Notes: a model not told the origin generated them from the sequence alone. Positions 9,787 to 18,457 are shown, counted from the stretch's first letter. The stretch: DNA of 64,000 nt from Photobacterium jeanii (GCF_001650345.1 NZ_LVHF01000015.1:137524-201523), one strand, 5' to 3'. Numbers and translations are program-made.

Positions 9787-9813
9787 AAAAAAGCAGCCTT
9801 GGGCTGCTTTTTT
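9787..9813. terminator. Bidirectional terminator between cysE and trmL
   Basis: AAAAAAGCAGCC and GGCTGCTTTTTT form a near-perfect stem with a TTG loop. A runs on one side and T runs on the other let it act in both directions for these convergent genes. Confidence 0.9.
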
Positions 9814-9834
9814 ATTGGTTAGAGCGATAGCGAA

Positions 9835-10299
9835 TTATACCGCGCCTTGGAAGCCCAATTGACGCCACGCTTCGTAGCCGATGATTGCGGCAGCGTTGGA
9901 GAGGTTAAGGCTGCGGCTGTCTGGGTGCATTGGAATGCGTAGACGCTGCTCAAGCGGCAAGCTTTCAATAAACTCAGCCGGTAAACCACGGGTTTCAGGG
10001 CCAAACAGTAGGATGTCCCCTTCCTCAAACTTCGCATTGGTATGGAAGTTGGTGGTTTTGGTGGTGCAAGCAAACAGACGGCGATCACCGACAGCCTCTA
10101 GGAAAGCGTCGAAGTTCTTGTGACGGTGAACATGGGCCAAATCATGGTAGTCCAACCCAGCACGGCGTAGTTTCTTCTCTTCTAAATCAAAACCCAGTGG
10201 TTCAATCAGGTGGAGATTGGCACCACAGTTCGCACACAGGCGAATAATATTACCCGTGTTTGGGGCAATTTCTGGCTCGTATAAAGCGATATCAAACAT
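9835..10299 (-). CDS. trmL: tRNA (cytidine/uridine-2'-O-)-methyltransferase TrmL
   Basis: TrmL methylates the ribose of the wobble nucleotide 34 in certain tRNA-Leu isoacceptors. It is a small SPOUT-class enzyme, 154 aa here. The knot-forming SAM site is seen in [14 protein letters not shown] and [16 protein letters not shown], and the N-terminal block [22 protein letters not shown] is diagnostic. I take the ATG at 10299 ([10 protein letters not shown]) as the start by alignment to E. coli TrmL. A TTG 18 bp upstream would add six residues. It is convergent with cysE and shares the bidirectional terminator. Confidence 0.94.
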   Translation of the reverse strand: MFDIALYEPEIAPNTGNIIRLCANCGANLHLIEPLGFDLEEKKLRRAGLDYHDLAHVHRHKNFDAFLEAVGDRRLFACTTKTTNFHTNAKFEEGDILLFGPETRGLPAEFIESLPLEQRLRIPMHPDSRSLNLSNAAAIIGYEAWRQLGFQGAV

Positions 10300-10385
10300 A
10301 ATCACGTCAGTCTGCAAAAAGTATTTGCCGCCATTGTAACCAATAACGGCAAGCCTGTACTAGCGACGAGTGACGGTCTTAAGGA

Positions 10386-11753
10386 TCAGCTCTTTTCCCG
10401 AGGGAGACAAATCGTCACGCACAGTCCACCTAAGTGGCTTCTGCTGGCGGTGATGGTACCACTGTGCTGACGGATAGCACTTTCGGTGATCGCCAAGCCA
10501 AGCCCCGTACCGCCACTGCTTCGGTCGCGCGCGGTCGAGACGCGATAGAAAGGACGGAAAATATCGGTAAGCTCATCGTCGGGTACCCCTTCACCGTTAT
10601 CGTCAACTTGGATCTGTAGTTGGTGGGCAGTGGCACTGATGTGGATCTCGATCTGATCGTCACCGTATTTAATGGCGTTGCGCACTACGTTTTCGACGGC
10701 ACTGATCAAGAGATTAGGGTTACCACTGATCGGCCAAGGTTCAAGGGCGGAGAAGGTCAGTGATTTTTCACATTGCTCGGCTTCAAAGCGAGCGTCTTCT
10801 AACATTTCGAACCACAAAGTGTGAGCATCTGACAGCTCGCGTTGTTGGTGGCTGTTGACCTGCATGCGTGACAGTTCGAGCAATTCGCTGATCATTTTCT
10901 CCAACCGCTCTGCTTCGGTATCAATCCGGCTAAGTTCGTTGCTCTCCCCTTGCTTACGTTGCGCTAACGCCGTTGCCATCCGTAAGCGTGTTAATGGTGA
11001 GCGTAGCTCGTGAGAAATATCAGATAGCAGACGTTGCTGACCGCTGATCATCTGATTGATTGCTTGTACCATTTGGTTGAAGCTGGCGCCGGCTTGTTGG
11101 AATTCGACTGAGCCTTTTTCTAGTTCAGGATCAGGGCTAAATTGCCCGGTAGCTACCCGCTCAGCTGCTTGCTGGAGACGGCGTGCTGGACGGCTGATTG
11201 CCCAGGCCAGCCACAGCAGGAATGGGGTGCTGACGAGCATAGTCACCAGCAATAACTGGAATGGCTTATCTAAAATCTGAATAAAGAACGGCGGTGGCTT
11301 ATGCCAAAAGCTGCCGAGGTACATCAAAGCACTTTGCCCGCCATCCTCAATTTTGAACGGACCCGCCATCATCCAACGCCCGTATAAGCGTTGTATTGGT
11401 TGATCTGGGCTATCCGCGATGGTGATAAAGTTGCGCAGTGCTTTGTTACGCCCATGCGGGGCGATCACCTCGCCGTCGAGAGTAGTGAAATACACCCGAG
11501 CGTTGTCGCGCTTTTCATGACGCGCCACCATCTTGAGCTTACGTTCGAGTGTGCCCGGGTATTCACTGATCCGCTGGCTGATTTTGCTGGCAAAGTGCTG
11601 CATTCGGTCGAGATGCTGCTCTGGGATGGTGTGTTGCGCACGAGGGTCAAGACGTGGGAGCAGCAACAATGCGACTACGACGAGTAGCAGGGTGAGCCAG
11701 AATACCGCGAAGATTCGGCCGTATAAGCTGGAAAAAAGAGGTCGTCGCATCAT
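10386..11753 (-). CDS. cpxA: Envelope-stress sensor histidine kinase CpxA
   Basis: CpxA senses envelope protein misfolding and phosphorylates CpxR; without stress it acts as a phosphatase. In the 455-aa protein, membrane segment 1 is about residues 14-33, the periplasmic sensor about 34-165, and segment 2 about 166-186. HAMP follows at about 187-240. The H-box SHELRSPLTRLR has His248. ATP-site blocks are VVRNAIKYGDD (N box), DDNGEGVPDDEL (G1) and SSGGTGLGLAI (G2). It begins 28 bp after the cpxR stop. The periplasmic sequence also fits direct interaction with CpxP, encoded divergently. Confidence 0.95.
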   Translation of the reverse strand: MMRRPLFSSLYGRIFAVFWLTLLLVVVALLLLPRLDPRAQHTIPEQHLDRMQHFASKISQRISEYPGTLERKLKMVARHEKRDNARVYFTTLDGEVIAPHGRNKALRNFITIADSPDQPIQRLYGRWMMAGPFKIEDGGQSALMYLGSFWHKPPPFFIQILDKPFQLLLVTMLVSTPFLLWLAWAISRPARRLQQAAERVATGQFSPDPELEKGSVEFQQAGASFNQMVQAINQMISGQQRLLSDISHELRSPLTRLRMATALAQRKQGESNELSRIDTEAERLEKMISELLELSRMQVNSHQQRELSDAHTLWFEMLEDARFEAEQCEKSLTFSALEPWPISGNPNLLISAVENVVRNAIKYGDDQIEIHISATAHQLQIQVDDNGEGVPDDELTDIFRPFYRVSTARDRSSGGTGLGLAITESAIRQHSGTITASRSHLGGLCVTICLPREKS

Positions 11754-11781
11754 AGTCTCTCGTATTCGTGGTTTGAAATCG

Positions 11782-12480
11782 TTACTGAGTCGATTCGTTC
11801 ACTAACAGATAGCCTTTGCCACGCAGGGTTTTAATGCGTGGTTTGCCGTCTTGGCGCTCTGGCAGCTTTTTACGGACATTGGAAATGTGCATATCAATCG
11901 CACGATCAAACGGCGCGAGGCGTTTGCCAAGCACTTCGAGGCTCAATTCTTCTTTGGCGATAATTTTACCCGGGTGCTCGATCAAATAACTGAGCAATGC
12001 CAGCTCGGTGCCAGTCATGTCGATAAGCTGCCCCTGACAAGTGACTTCTTGGCGCCCTGGATACACTTCAATATCTTGGCATCGTAAGCATTCTGGCTCA
12101 GCGTCGGCTTTACTGTGGCTGTGTTGGGTACGGCGTAAAATAGCGCGCATCCGTGCCAATAATTCACGATCGCTAAAAGGTTTCGGTAAGTAGTCGTCAG
12201 CGCCAAGCTCTAAGCCAATCACTCGATCAATTTCTTCGCCTTTGGCCGTGAGCATCAGAACGGGAATGCTGTGATTTTCACGTAGGCGGCGCAGCATCTC
12301 GGTACCGTTGAGTTTGGGCATCATTACATCGAGTAAGATCAGGTCGATGCTGTCATCAACCATCGCCAATCCTTGCTCACCATTATTGGCTTCACATACG
12401 TCAAAGCCTTCTAGTTCAAGAATATCGGTTAATAGGGCGGTGAGTTCGGTATCGTCATCAACCAACAGAATTTTTGCCAT
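11782..12480 (-). CDS. cpxR: Response regulator CpxR
   Basis: An OmpR/PhoB-type response regulator of envelope stress. The 232-aa protein has a receiver domain (residues 1-118; acidic pocket DDD at 8-10, phosphoacceptor Asp51 in LLDVMMP, Thr in MLTAKGE, Lys in YLPKPF) and a winged-helix DNA-binding domain (about 130-230; GTELALLSYLIEHPGKIIAKEEL). I chose the ATG at 12480 (MAKILLVDDD), preceded by AAGG. A 16-residue extension upstream does not resemble the family. It is divergent from cpxP across a CpxR box, consistent with autoregulation. Confidence 0.96.
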   Translation of the reverse strand: MAKILLVDDDTELTALLTDILELEGFDVCEANNGEQGLAMVDDSIDLILLDVMMPKLNGTEMLRRLRENHSIPVLMLTAKGEEIDRVIGLELGADDYLPKPFSDRELLARMRAILRRTQHSHSKADAEPECLRCQDIEVYPGRQEVTCQGQLIDMTGTELALLSYLIEHPGKIIAKEELSLEVLGKRLAPFDRAIDMHISNVRKKLPERQDGKPRIKTLRGKGYLLVNESTQ

Positions 12481-12561
12481 CGCGGTTGCCTTATCTTTAT
12501 AGAGGGGCGGTAGCTTTAGTATCCCCAAACTTCATTGTCTCGCCAAGTGAGTCGGGTTTGA

Positions 12562-12576
12562 TTTACGCAGCTTTAC
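12562..12576 (-). promoter_or_regulatory. CpxR box between cpxR and cpxP
   Basis: On the minus strand the sequence reads GTAAA-GCTGC-GTAAA, an exact match to the CpxR consensus GTAAA-N5-GTAAA. It lies 82 bp before cpxR and 76 bp before cpxP and is placed to activate both in the divergent promoter region. Confidence 0.82.
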
Positions 12577-12651
12577 GTTCATTCGACAGCAGTTTACCTA
12601 GCGCGAGATATGATTAACTCATACACCGATAACGGCAACCGGAGAGAAACA

Positions 12652-13149
12652 ATGAACAGCTTTAAGAAAACACTTGTGATGGCAATCGCCCTTCCTTTAG
12701 CACTGGGTTCTGCTTCTGCACTGGCTTACGGTGGCGGCAAGTCACACCACGGCGGTAAAGGCGGTTGTGGCATGATGGACGGTGGCAAGAAAATGTTCCG
12801 CGCATTGGATTTAACCAGTGAGCAAAAAACGCAAATGAAAGAGCTGCGTGAAAGCCATCGCGAGCAGCGTCAAGCGAATGATGATGTACGCGAAGCACGA
12901 AAAGCGTCGCATCAACAAATGCAGCAACTGCTACTGGCTGAGAACTTTGATGAAGCCGCAGTACGCCAGCTTGCGCAGCAAATGTCAGAGCAGCAGTTAG
13001 ACCGTCGCGTAGCCATGCTGAAGAATCGTCACGAGATGCTGAATATTCTAACGCCAGAGCAAAAGACCAAGCTGCAACAACTGCAAAGTGAGCGTATGGC
13101 GAAATGCGAAGCACGCCGTGATGAGCGTCGCGCTACACAATCAAACTAA
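12652..13149 (+). CDS. cpxP: Periplasmic Cpx inhibitor/chaperone CpxP
   Basis: CpxP binds the CpxA sensor domain to dampen signalling and escorts misfolded proteins to DegP. The 165-aa product has a signal peptide (about 1-24, cleavage after ALA-), a His/Gly-rich stretch (YGGGKSHHGGKGG) and two LTxxQ motifs: LTSEQ near residue 54 and LTPEQ near residue 137. These frame the CpxP/Spy helical hairpin. I chose the ATG at 12652 with CGGAGAG upstream, rather than one 42 bp earlier that would bury the signal peptide. The fieF gene found between cpxP and pfkA in E. coli is missing here. Confidence 0.92.
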   Translation: MNSFKKTLVMAIALPLALGSASALAYGGGKSHHGGKGGCGMMDGGKKMFRALDLTSEQKTQMKELRESHREQRQANDDVREARKASHQQMQQLLLAENFDEAAVRQLAQQMSEQQLDRRVAMLKNRHEMLNILTPEQKTKLQQLQSERMAKCEARRDERRATQSN

Positions 13150-13178
13150 CACGATCTTACTTTTAGGTTGGAAATGAT

Positions 13179-13212
13179 GCCGCAGCTTAGGTTGCGGCTT
13201 TTTCATTTTTTC
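13179..13212 (+). terminator. Terminator after cpxP
   Basis: The hairpin GCCGCA-N8-TGCGGC is followed by TTTTTCATTTTTTC, 30 bp beyond the cpxP stop. Confidence 0.8.
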
Positions 13213-13704
13213 AACATTCTCCGACATTTTTGTTATTAATTTTCGCAGCAAAACAGCTATACTTCCGACCAAGTAAATTGTTGGCAGCTAAACTAAAAGT
13301 AGCCCAAACGATTAATGGCAGTCATGCACCGCTTTGCATCACACCATAATTGTGATTTTCATGGACGACAAATCAGCAAAACTCTCGGTTATCGCTCATG
13401 ATGAATGCAGATGAGGTGGCAGTGACGCCACACACAAGAGGCATCTCGCTTTGCGATCTAAGTGGTCAGTACCACTGAGTCGTAAGGTGAGCTATTACGT
13501 GATGTGTCTGAATGTTGAATAATGTGAAGTCACAACTGATCGTGATATGAATCAACGAATTTTTTTATCTAGATTGTAATACTCCTACATTAGTAGGAAA
13601 GTTACAGTTTTCGCGAGCATAGGGTTAACCTATGGCCGAGAGGGGGAACCTCGGCAACTCGTGTCTGGATTTGATTTTTCAATTCCCAAAGTCAGAGGGT
13701 AACC
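13213..13704. other. 490-bp region upstream of pfkA
   Basis: It contains no supported gene. The first 350 bp show no strong structure beyond scattered short repeats. The last 120 bp hold a hairpin and a compact predicted three-way junction (annotated separately). The promoter is probably between about 13540 and 13610 but no clear -35/-10 pair was found. Confidence 0.5.
13583..13663 (+). promoter_or_regulatory. Structured leader of pfkA with predicted three-way junction
   Basis: The hairpin TCCTAC-ATTA-GTAGGA (13583-13598) is followed by three helices with almost no linkers. P1 pairs CGCGAG (13612-13617) with CTCGTG (13658-13663). P2 is CATAGG-GTTAA-CCTATG (13618-13634). P3 is GCCGAG-N9-CTCGGC (13635-13655). 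Only AA joins P3 to P1. The element ends 41 nt before the pfkA ATG. Pairing is seen by eye, and no match to a known riboswitch class was recognised. Confidence 0.5.
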
Positions 13705-14667
13705 ATGATTAAGAAGATTGGTGTTTTGACCAGTGGTGGTGACGCACCTGGTATGAATGCAGCGGTTCGCGGTGTTGTTCGTGCAGCGCTATCAGAAGGC
13801 CTAGAAGTATTTGGTATTTATGACGGCTACCAAGGCCTACACCAAAACCGCATCGAGCAACTAACGCGTACTAGCGTATCAGATGTGATCAACAAAGGCG
13901 GTACATTCTTAGGCTCAGCACGATTCCCTGAGTTCAAAGATGAAAAAGTACGTGAGCAAGCGATTGAGAACCTAAAACTTCACGGCATCGACGCACTTGT
14001 TGTTATCGGTGGTGACGGTTCATACATGGGTGCGAAGAAGCTTACTGAAATGGGCTACCCATGTATCGGTATTCCTGGCACGATTGATAACGATGTAGCA
14101 GGTACGGATTACACTATCGGTTACCTAACTGCACTGAACACTGTTATTGATGCGATTGACCGTCTACGTGACACGTCTTCTTCTCACCAACGTATTTCTA
14201 TCGTAGAAGTAATGGGTCGTCACTGTGGTGATCTAACCTTAATGTCTGCGATTGCAGGTGGCTGCGAGTACATCATCACACCTGAAACGGGTCTTGATAA
14301 AGAAGCGCTGATCGCCAAGATCAAAGAAGGTATCGCAAAAGGTAAGAAACACGCTATCGTGGCACTGACTGAGCTGATGACAGACGCAAACGAGCTGGCG
14401 AAGTACATCGAAGATGAAACTGGTCGTGAAACGCGTGCAACTGTTCTTGGTCACATCCAACGTGGTGGTCAACCAACGGCATTCGACCGTATCCTAGCAT
14501 CACGCATGGGTGCTTACTCGGTTGAGCTTCTGCTGCAAGGCGAAGGTGGTCGTTGTGTGGGTATCCAAAACGAAAAAATGGTTCACCACGACATCATCGA
14601 TGCGATTGAAAACATGAAGCGTCCAGTACGTAAAGATCTGTACGCGATTGCTGACAAGCTATTCTAA
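13705..14667 (+). CDS. pfkA: 6-phosphofructokinase
   Basis: ATP-dependent PfkA commits fructose 6-phosphate to glycolysis. The 320-aa protein matches the bacterial class. ATP-site blocks [13 protein letters not shown] (residues 11-23) and [12 protein letters not shown] (near 102) are present, and the catalytic [16 protein letters not shown] contains Asp127-type chemistry. Substrate and effector residues lie in [10 protein letters not shown] and [15 protein letters not shown]. The start is preceded by CAGAGGG. It is convergent with tpiA, and each gene has its own terminator. Codon usage looks highly optimised. The structured leader suggests post-transcriptional control, but that is inference. 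Confidence 0.97.
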   Translation: MIKKIGVLTSGGDAPGMNAAVRGVVRAALSEGLEVFGIYDGYQGLHQNRIEQLTRTSVSDVINKGGTFLGSARFPEFKDEKVREQAIENLKLHGIDALVVIGGDGSYMGAKKLTEMGYPCIGIPGTIDNDVAGTDYTIGYLTALNTVIDAIDRLRDTSSSHQRISIVEVMGRHCGDLTLMSAIAGGCEYIITPETGLDKEALIAKIKEGIAKGKKHAIVALTELMTDANELAKYIEDETGRETRATVLGHIQRGGQPTAFDRILASRMGAYSVELLLQGEGGRCVGIQNEKMVHHDIIDAIENMKRPVRKDLYAIADKLF

Positions 14668-14691
14668 GTAGCGGTTAGTAAGCATGAAATG

Positions 14692-14716
14692 AGCCGACCT
14701 TGGGGTCGGCTTTTTA
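14692..14716 (+). terminator. Terminator after pfkA
   Basis: AGCCGACC and GGTCGGCT pair around TTGG, followed by TTTT, 25 bp beyond the pfkA stop. Confidence 0.9.
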
Positions 14717-14752
14717 GTACCTGAAGTTTGGCGCTACGTGGATGACAGGTAC

Positions 14753-14778
14753 AAAAAAGGCCACCGAAGTGACCTTTT
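14753..14778 (-). terminator. Terminator after tpiA
   Basis: On the minus strand AAGGTCAC-TTCG-GTGGCCTT (one G-T pair) is followed by TTTT. It lies 28 bp beyond the tpiA stop. Confidence 0.9.
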
Positions 14779-14805
14779 ATCAAGCGAATTAGCGGTTAGG
14801 CTAAC

Positions 14806-15579
14806 TTATGCTTTTTTCGCAGTCGCTGCAGCTTTAGCGATAGCAGCAAAGCTTTTCGCGTCTAGTGCAGCACCACCAACTAGTGCACCATCGATGTCTG
14901 GTTGTGCGAAGTAAGCTTCAGCGTTTTCTGGCTTAACAGAACCGCCGTATTGGATAACAACTTTGTTAGCTACTTCTTCAGATTTTGCTGCAATGTGAGC
15001 ACGGATAGAAGCGTGGATGCGTTGTGCATCTTCAGCTGTTGCTGCTTTACCAGTACCGATAGCCCAGATTGGTTCGTAAGCGATGATTGCGCCTTCAAGA
15101 GCTTCAACACCTTGAGTGTTGATCACTGCGTCGATTTGACGAGCACATACAGCTTCAGTTTCGCCAGCTTCGTTTTGTGCTTCAGATTCACCGATACATA
15201 GTACAGGTGTTAGGCCGTTTTCTTTTAGGAAAGCGAATTTCTTAGCAACGAACTCATCAGACTCAGCGTGGTATTCACGACGCTCAGAGTGACCGATGAT
15301 GATGTGGCTTGCGCCGAAGTCTTTAAGCATCGCTGGAGACATATCACCAGTGAAAGCACCGCTGTTGTTTAGATCAGTATTCTGTGCACCAAGAATGATC
15401 TTGTTACCGCCAGCTGCGATTTCACGCTCAGCTAGGTCGATGTATAGCGCTGGTGGAGCAACGGCAACGTCAACACCTTCAACACCTTCTAGTTCAGCGT
15501 TAAGGCCTTTAAGAAGGTCAGAGACCATTTCCTTGCTACCGTTTAGCTTCCAGTTACCCATAACTACAGGATGGCGCAT
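14806..15579 (-). CDS. tpiA: Triosephosphate isomerase
   Basis: TpiA interconverts dihydroxyacetone phosphate and glyceraldehyde 3-phosphate. The 257-aa TIM barrel has the N-terminal NWKLNGS block with catalytic Lys, catalytic His in IIGHSERR, the catalytic Glu loop [15 protein letters not shown], and the phosphate-binding segments [11 protein letters not shown] and GALVGGAAL. It begins [14 protein letters not shown], as in other Gammaproteobacteria. Codon bias is strong, as expected for a highly expressed glycolytic enzyme. The sbp and cdh genes that separate pfkA and tpiA in E. coli are absent. Confidence 0.97.
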   Translation of the reverse strand: MRHPVVMGNWKLNGSKEMVSDLLKGLNAELEGVEGVDVAVAPPALYIDLAEREIAAGGNKIILGAQNTDLNNSGAFTGDMSPAMLKDFGASHIIIGHSERREYHAESDEFVAKKFAFLKENGLTPVLCIGESEAQNEAGETEAVCARQIDAVINTQGVEALEGAIIAYEPIWAIGTGKAATAEDAQRIHASIRAHIAAKSEEVANKVVIQYGGSVKPENAEAYFAQPDIDGALVGGAALDAKSFAAIAKAAATAKKA

Positions 15580-15941
15580 AGCATTTCTCCAAATTTAATA
15601 GATGTAAATTAAAACAAATCGGTTTAAGTAACCGGTGAAATTGGCAGGAGCCAATATGAATTACTTAATTCGATTGGTTTCAATTACGTAAAAATATAAC
15701 AGAAATCTGACTAATTTTACTGTCCGAAATCATTATCGTGTTTGGTTGTACCTTTTTCATGAAGAAAAGTGAATAACTAAACCGTAATTAATGACGAATT
15801 TTGGGAAATTTTCGTGGTAGTACAGAAAATAGACAGTGATCCTTGATGGAGTTTTACACTTTGCTAGTCGCGATAAATGGTTAATTAATGTACGGTTTAT
15901 AGTCTAAAGCGCTACAAAAATTGGTTATTTAAGGAGGAATG
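15580..15941. other. 360-bp divergent region between tpiA and the CHMI-like gene
   Basis: AT-rich and non-coding. It contains the near-palindrome GAATTA-CT-TAATTC around 15660 and must hold the tpiA promoter. No terminator or RNA gene was seen. Confidence 0.5.
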
Positions 15942-16289
15942 ATGCCAAACCTAGTGGTGGAGTATGCCGACCCTGTGGCCGAGCGTGTCAATGTGGCTGG
16001 TTTGCTGGACGATTTACATCGGGTAATGGTGGACAGTGATTTATTTGAGCCGGATGCGGTGAAGACGCGGGGTTATCCGTGCCATCACTGGCTGATCGGT
16101 GATGATGGCACGCGACAAACCTTTATCCATTTAGAGCTCAGCTTGCTTGCTGGCCGCACTTTAGAGCAGAAGAAACCTTTGGTGCAGGCGCTGATGGCTG
16201 AGCTTGAAAAGCACTGTGGTGACATTAACAGTTTAACGATCGATGTGCGTGATATGGACACCAACGCCTTCTTGAAAGTGAGCTGCTAG
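15942..16289 (+). CDS. 5-carboxymethyl-2-hydroxymuconate delta-isomerase family protein
   Basis: A small 115-aa protein of the tautomerase superfamily (HpaF-like). These enzymes use an N-terminal proline as catalytic base. The start at 15942 gives Met-Pro (MPNLVVEYAD), so methionine removal would expose Pro1. It also gives GGAGG (15933-15937) four bases of spacing. The ATG three bases earlier would give Met-Met-Pro and is too close to the ribosome site. No homoprotocatechuate degradation genes are nearby, so the natural substrate is uncertain. It lies between tpiA and a DUF3135 gene transcribed toward it. Confidence 0.82.
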   Translation: MPNLVVEYADPVAERVNVAGLLDDLHRVMVDSDLFEPDAVKTRGYPCHHWLIGDDGTRQTFIHLELSLLAGRTLEQKKPLVQALMAELEKHCGDINSLTIDVRDMDTNAFLKVSC

Positions 16290-16313
16290 GTTACAGGCTT
16301 ATCACATTCTATG

Positions 16314-16706
16314 TTAACCATTCTCGCCGCTAGGTGGGCTCGTTGGAGCTGGGCGGCGAAACGGTTTAATTTCTGCTTGGTGTTGGTGCAAGGTTTGCGG
16401 CGCATTGAGTGCTTGTGAGAAACGCACAATTTGCTTGTGTAATTCAGCCCGTAGTAGCACGTTGACATGATTAGGGTTTTTGCCACTGGCAATCACCTGA
16501 TTGATATGGCTCTGCTGAGCTTGCAACCGAGGCTGCATCTCAGGGCTGGCGTTGTCGATAATGGTTTGACTCATCTCGATACGGAGCGCATCGAGTGCTG
16601 CGGGATCTTGCTCGGCGAGAGTTTTGAGTTCGTCAAAGCTGGGCAGGGTTTGGCAAGCGGTCTTGTTGCGGCCTTGTGTGTGGTGGATGTTGTGATCGTG
16701 ACCCAT
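16314..16706 (-). CDS. DUF3135-type conserved hypothetical protein
   Basis: A 130-aa cytoplasmic-looking protein without signal peptide or membrane segments. The core LPSFDELKTLAEQDPAALDALRIEMSQ resembles the DUF3135 family seen in marine Gammaproteobacteria. It is predicted mostly helical with a Pro/Arg-rich C-terminus (FRRPAPTSPPSG). It also has a His-rich N-terminus (GHDHNIHH). It is convergent with the CHMI-like gene (24 bp between stops). No function can be assigned from sequence. Confidence 0.68.
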   Translation of the reverse strand: MGHDHNIHHTQGRNKTACQTLPSFDELKTLAEQDPAALDALRIEMSQTIIDNASPEMQPRLQAQQSHINQVIASGKNPNHVNVLLRAELHKQIVRFSQALNAPQTLHQHQAEIKPFRRPAPTSPPSGENG

Positions 16707-16907
16707 AACCGACTCCTACAAACTGACTCTGATCTAACCCTAGCCAGTCGGAGGCAATGCCGACTGACTCAGGTTTGAGACATAGTAAGAATTTGAGAGC
16801 CAAGCAACGGTTTTATTGTCCGGTTGCCCGTTTCTATCGCACGAGATGCGAGCCTTTACGGTGATCCGCTTTTCTATTACCCGCCTTTTTATTATCGGTC
16901 TTTTTGA

Positions 16908-17651
16908 TTACCAATAATGCTCCATGGTGATTTGCCCTGGCGCGCGACGTAGGTTTTTGGTTAAGCCCTTGGCCTCAAGTGCGGCTTTGGTGTCACGTAC
17001 CATCTGAGGATTCCCACACAACAGCACTTGGCTTTGCTCGGCATTGAGCGGTAAGCCCACTCGACGCTCTAACATTCCATCTTCAATGGCTTGTGGAATT
17101 CGACCCGGTAACGACAGTGGCGCGGGTTCACGACTAACAAAGGGTTGGACGATCAGTTGCTCGGCGTATTGCTCTTGGAGGGCGTTGATTTCTGCCTGAT
17201 AACTTAAATCCGCCGCGTAGCGTACCGCATGGATCAAGATGATTTTACGAAAGCGCTGCCACGGCGCTTTTTCGCGTAGCATCGATAGGTAAGGGCCAAT
17301 AGCAGTGCCTGTCGCCAGTAACCACAAGTGTTCGCCATTGGGTACTTCATCGAGGGTGAAGTAACCGCTGGCACGCGCTGAGACATACACAGTATCACCT
17401 TCTTCGAGTCGGTGAAGGCGAGGAGATAACAGCCCGTCAGCGACACGGGTGGCGTAAATTTCGAGGTTATTATCGCTAGGCGGGTTCACGAACGAATAAG
17501 CACGCTGGATCATTTTGCCATCAATTTCTAAACCCAGTTTAGTAAATTGCCCGGCCTTGAACGGCTCGATATTGGCGCGTAACGTCAAACTGAACAAATC
17601 CTTGTTCCAGTGACGATTTTTGATGACTTCAGCAGGGATCCAGTCAGCCAT
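16908..17651 (-). CDS. fpr: Ferredoxin/flavodoxin-NADP+ reductase
   Basis: Fpr transfers electrons between NADPH and ferredoxin or flavodoxin, supporting Fe-S enzymes and oxidative-stress recovery. The 247-aa flavoprotein has the FAD-binding motif RAYSFVNPP (about 50-58) and the pyrophosphate or nicotinamide segment LLATGTAIGPYLSML (about 110-124). It also has the NADP-site CGNPQMV and the C-terminal EHYW aromatic lid characteristic of bacterial Fpr. It starts 16 bp after the Fe-S-type regulator gene upstream, with AGGAG as ribosome site, so the pair is probably one operon. Confidence 0.94.
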   Translation of the reverse strand: MADWIPAEVIKNRHWNKDLFSLTLRANIEPFKAGQFTKLGLEIDGKMIQRAYSFVNPPSDNNLEIYATRVADGLLSPRLHRLEEGDTVYVSARASGYFTLDEVPNGEHLWLLATGTAIGPYLSMLREKAPWQRFRKIILIHAVRYAADLSYQAEINALQEQYAEQLIVQPFVSREPAPLSLPGRIPQAIEDGMLERRVGLPLNAEQSQVLLCGNPQMVRDTKAALEAKGLTKNLRRAPGQITMEHYW

Positions 17652-17667
17652 AATGCGGCTCCTTATT

Positions 17668-18285
17668 CTAATTGTTCATGATTCGATAAGCGCAACGCCT
17701 CTCTCCGGCGATAATGTGATCATTGCGTTCCACGCGGTATTGCTCTCCCAATAAACGTTGGAAGACATTCAGTTCTGACTGGCACAAGGACGGGCAGCGT
17801 TTCGCCGCATGGCAAATGGGGCAGTGGTTCTCTACCAGCAGGTAGCCTTGCTCATCGTGTAGCAGCTCAGCCATGTAGCCTTCCTGCTCCCTCAGTGTAG
17901 TCAGTAATTCCAGTTTTTCTTTTAAATTTTCGCACTTGGCGAGGGCTTGTTGGTACTGCGCGAATGTTTGTTGTTCTCGCTTTTCAACAATCTGAGATAG
18001 CCCCGAAGTGCCAAAAATTTCTTCCACCGAATCGAGCATTTGGATAATAAGATCGCCATGACGGTCGGTGAACTGATCGTGCCCCTGAGCGGTTAACCGC
18101 CAGTGGCGAGTAGGACGGCCGACTTTGACTTTAACATCGTAGAATTCGACCAGCCCTGATTCTTCTAATCCTTGTAAATGCTGACGCACCCCCATAGTAG
18201 TGAGCTTGAACTCTTGAGCGAGTTCTTTGGCGGTGGCATCGCCTTCACGCTTCATGCGCTGGAGAATTTTATCAATGGTTTTCAT
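17668..18285 (-). CDS. Winged-helix regulator with C-terminal cysteine cluster (SufR-like)
   Basis: A 205-aa transcription factor. It has an N-terminal winged helix (about 1-70; ATAKELAQEFKLTTMGVRQHL, then VGRPTRHWRLT), a coiled central region, and a C-terminal cysteine set: C-x2-C-x5-C-x3-C in HCPICHAAKRCPSLC, plus a late Cys in GERRCAYRI. This layout resembles SufR-type [Fe-S]-binding repressors. I chose the ATG at 18285, which has AAGGAAG 8 bp upstream; a 7-residue longer start exists. It directly precedes fpr, so a redox or Fe-S signal controlling Fpr is a reasonable inference. Confidence 0.8.
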   Translation of the reverse strand: MKTIDKILQRMKREGDATAKELAQEFKLTTMGVRQHLQGLEESGLVEFYDVKVKVGRPTRHWRLTAQGHDQFTDRHGDLIIQMLDSVEEIFGTSGLSQIVEKREQQTFAQYQQALAKCENLKEKLELLTTLREQEGYMAELLHDEQGYLLVENHCPICHAAKRCPSLCQSELNVFQRLLGEQYRVERNDHIIAGERRCAYRIMNN

Positions 18286-18394
18286 AGCAACGTCTTCCTT
18301 TGTCATCGCTATTATGTAATCAGCAAGCTAAATAAAGCAACGACTTTACAAATTAAGCATAGAAGATGGAAAGCGGAATGGGAAAGATAAAAAT

Positions 18395-18417
18395 AAGGCG
18401 TGCTGGGTGCACGCCTT
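18395..18417 (-). terminator. Terminator after glpX
   Basis: On the minus strand AAGGCGTGC-ACCCA-GCACGCCTT is followed by ATTTTTATC, 41 bp beyond the glpX stop. Confidence 0.88.
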
Positions 18418-18457
18418 GGACCTTGATTGCCTGTGAGGCAGGTAAATGTCGATCAAA

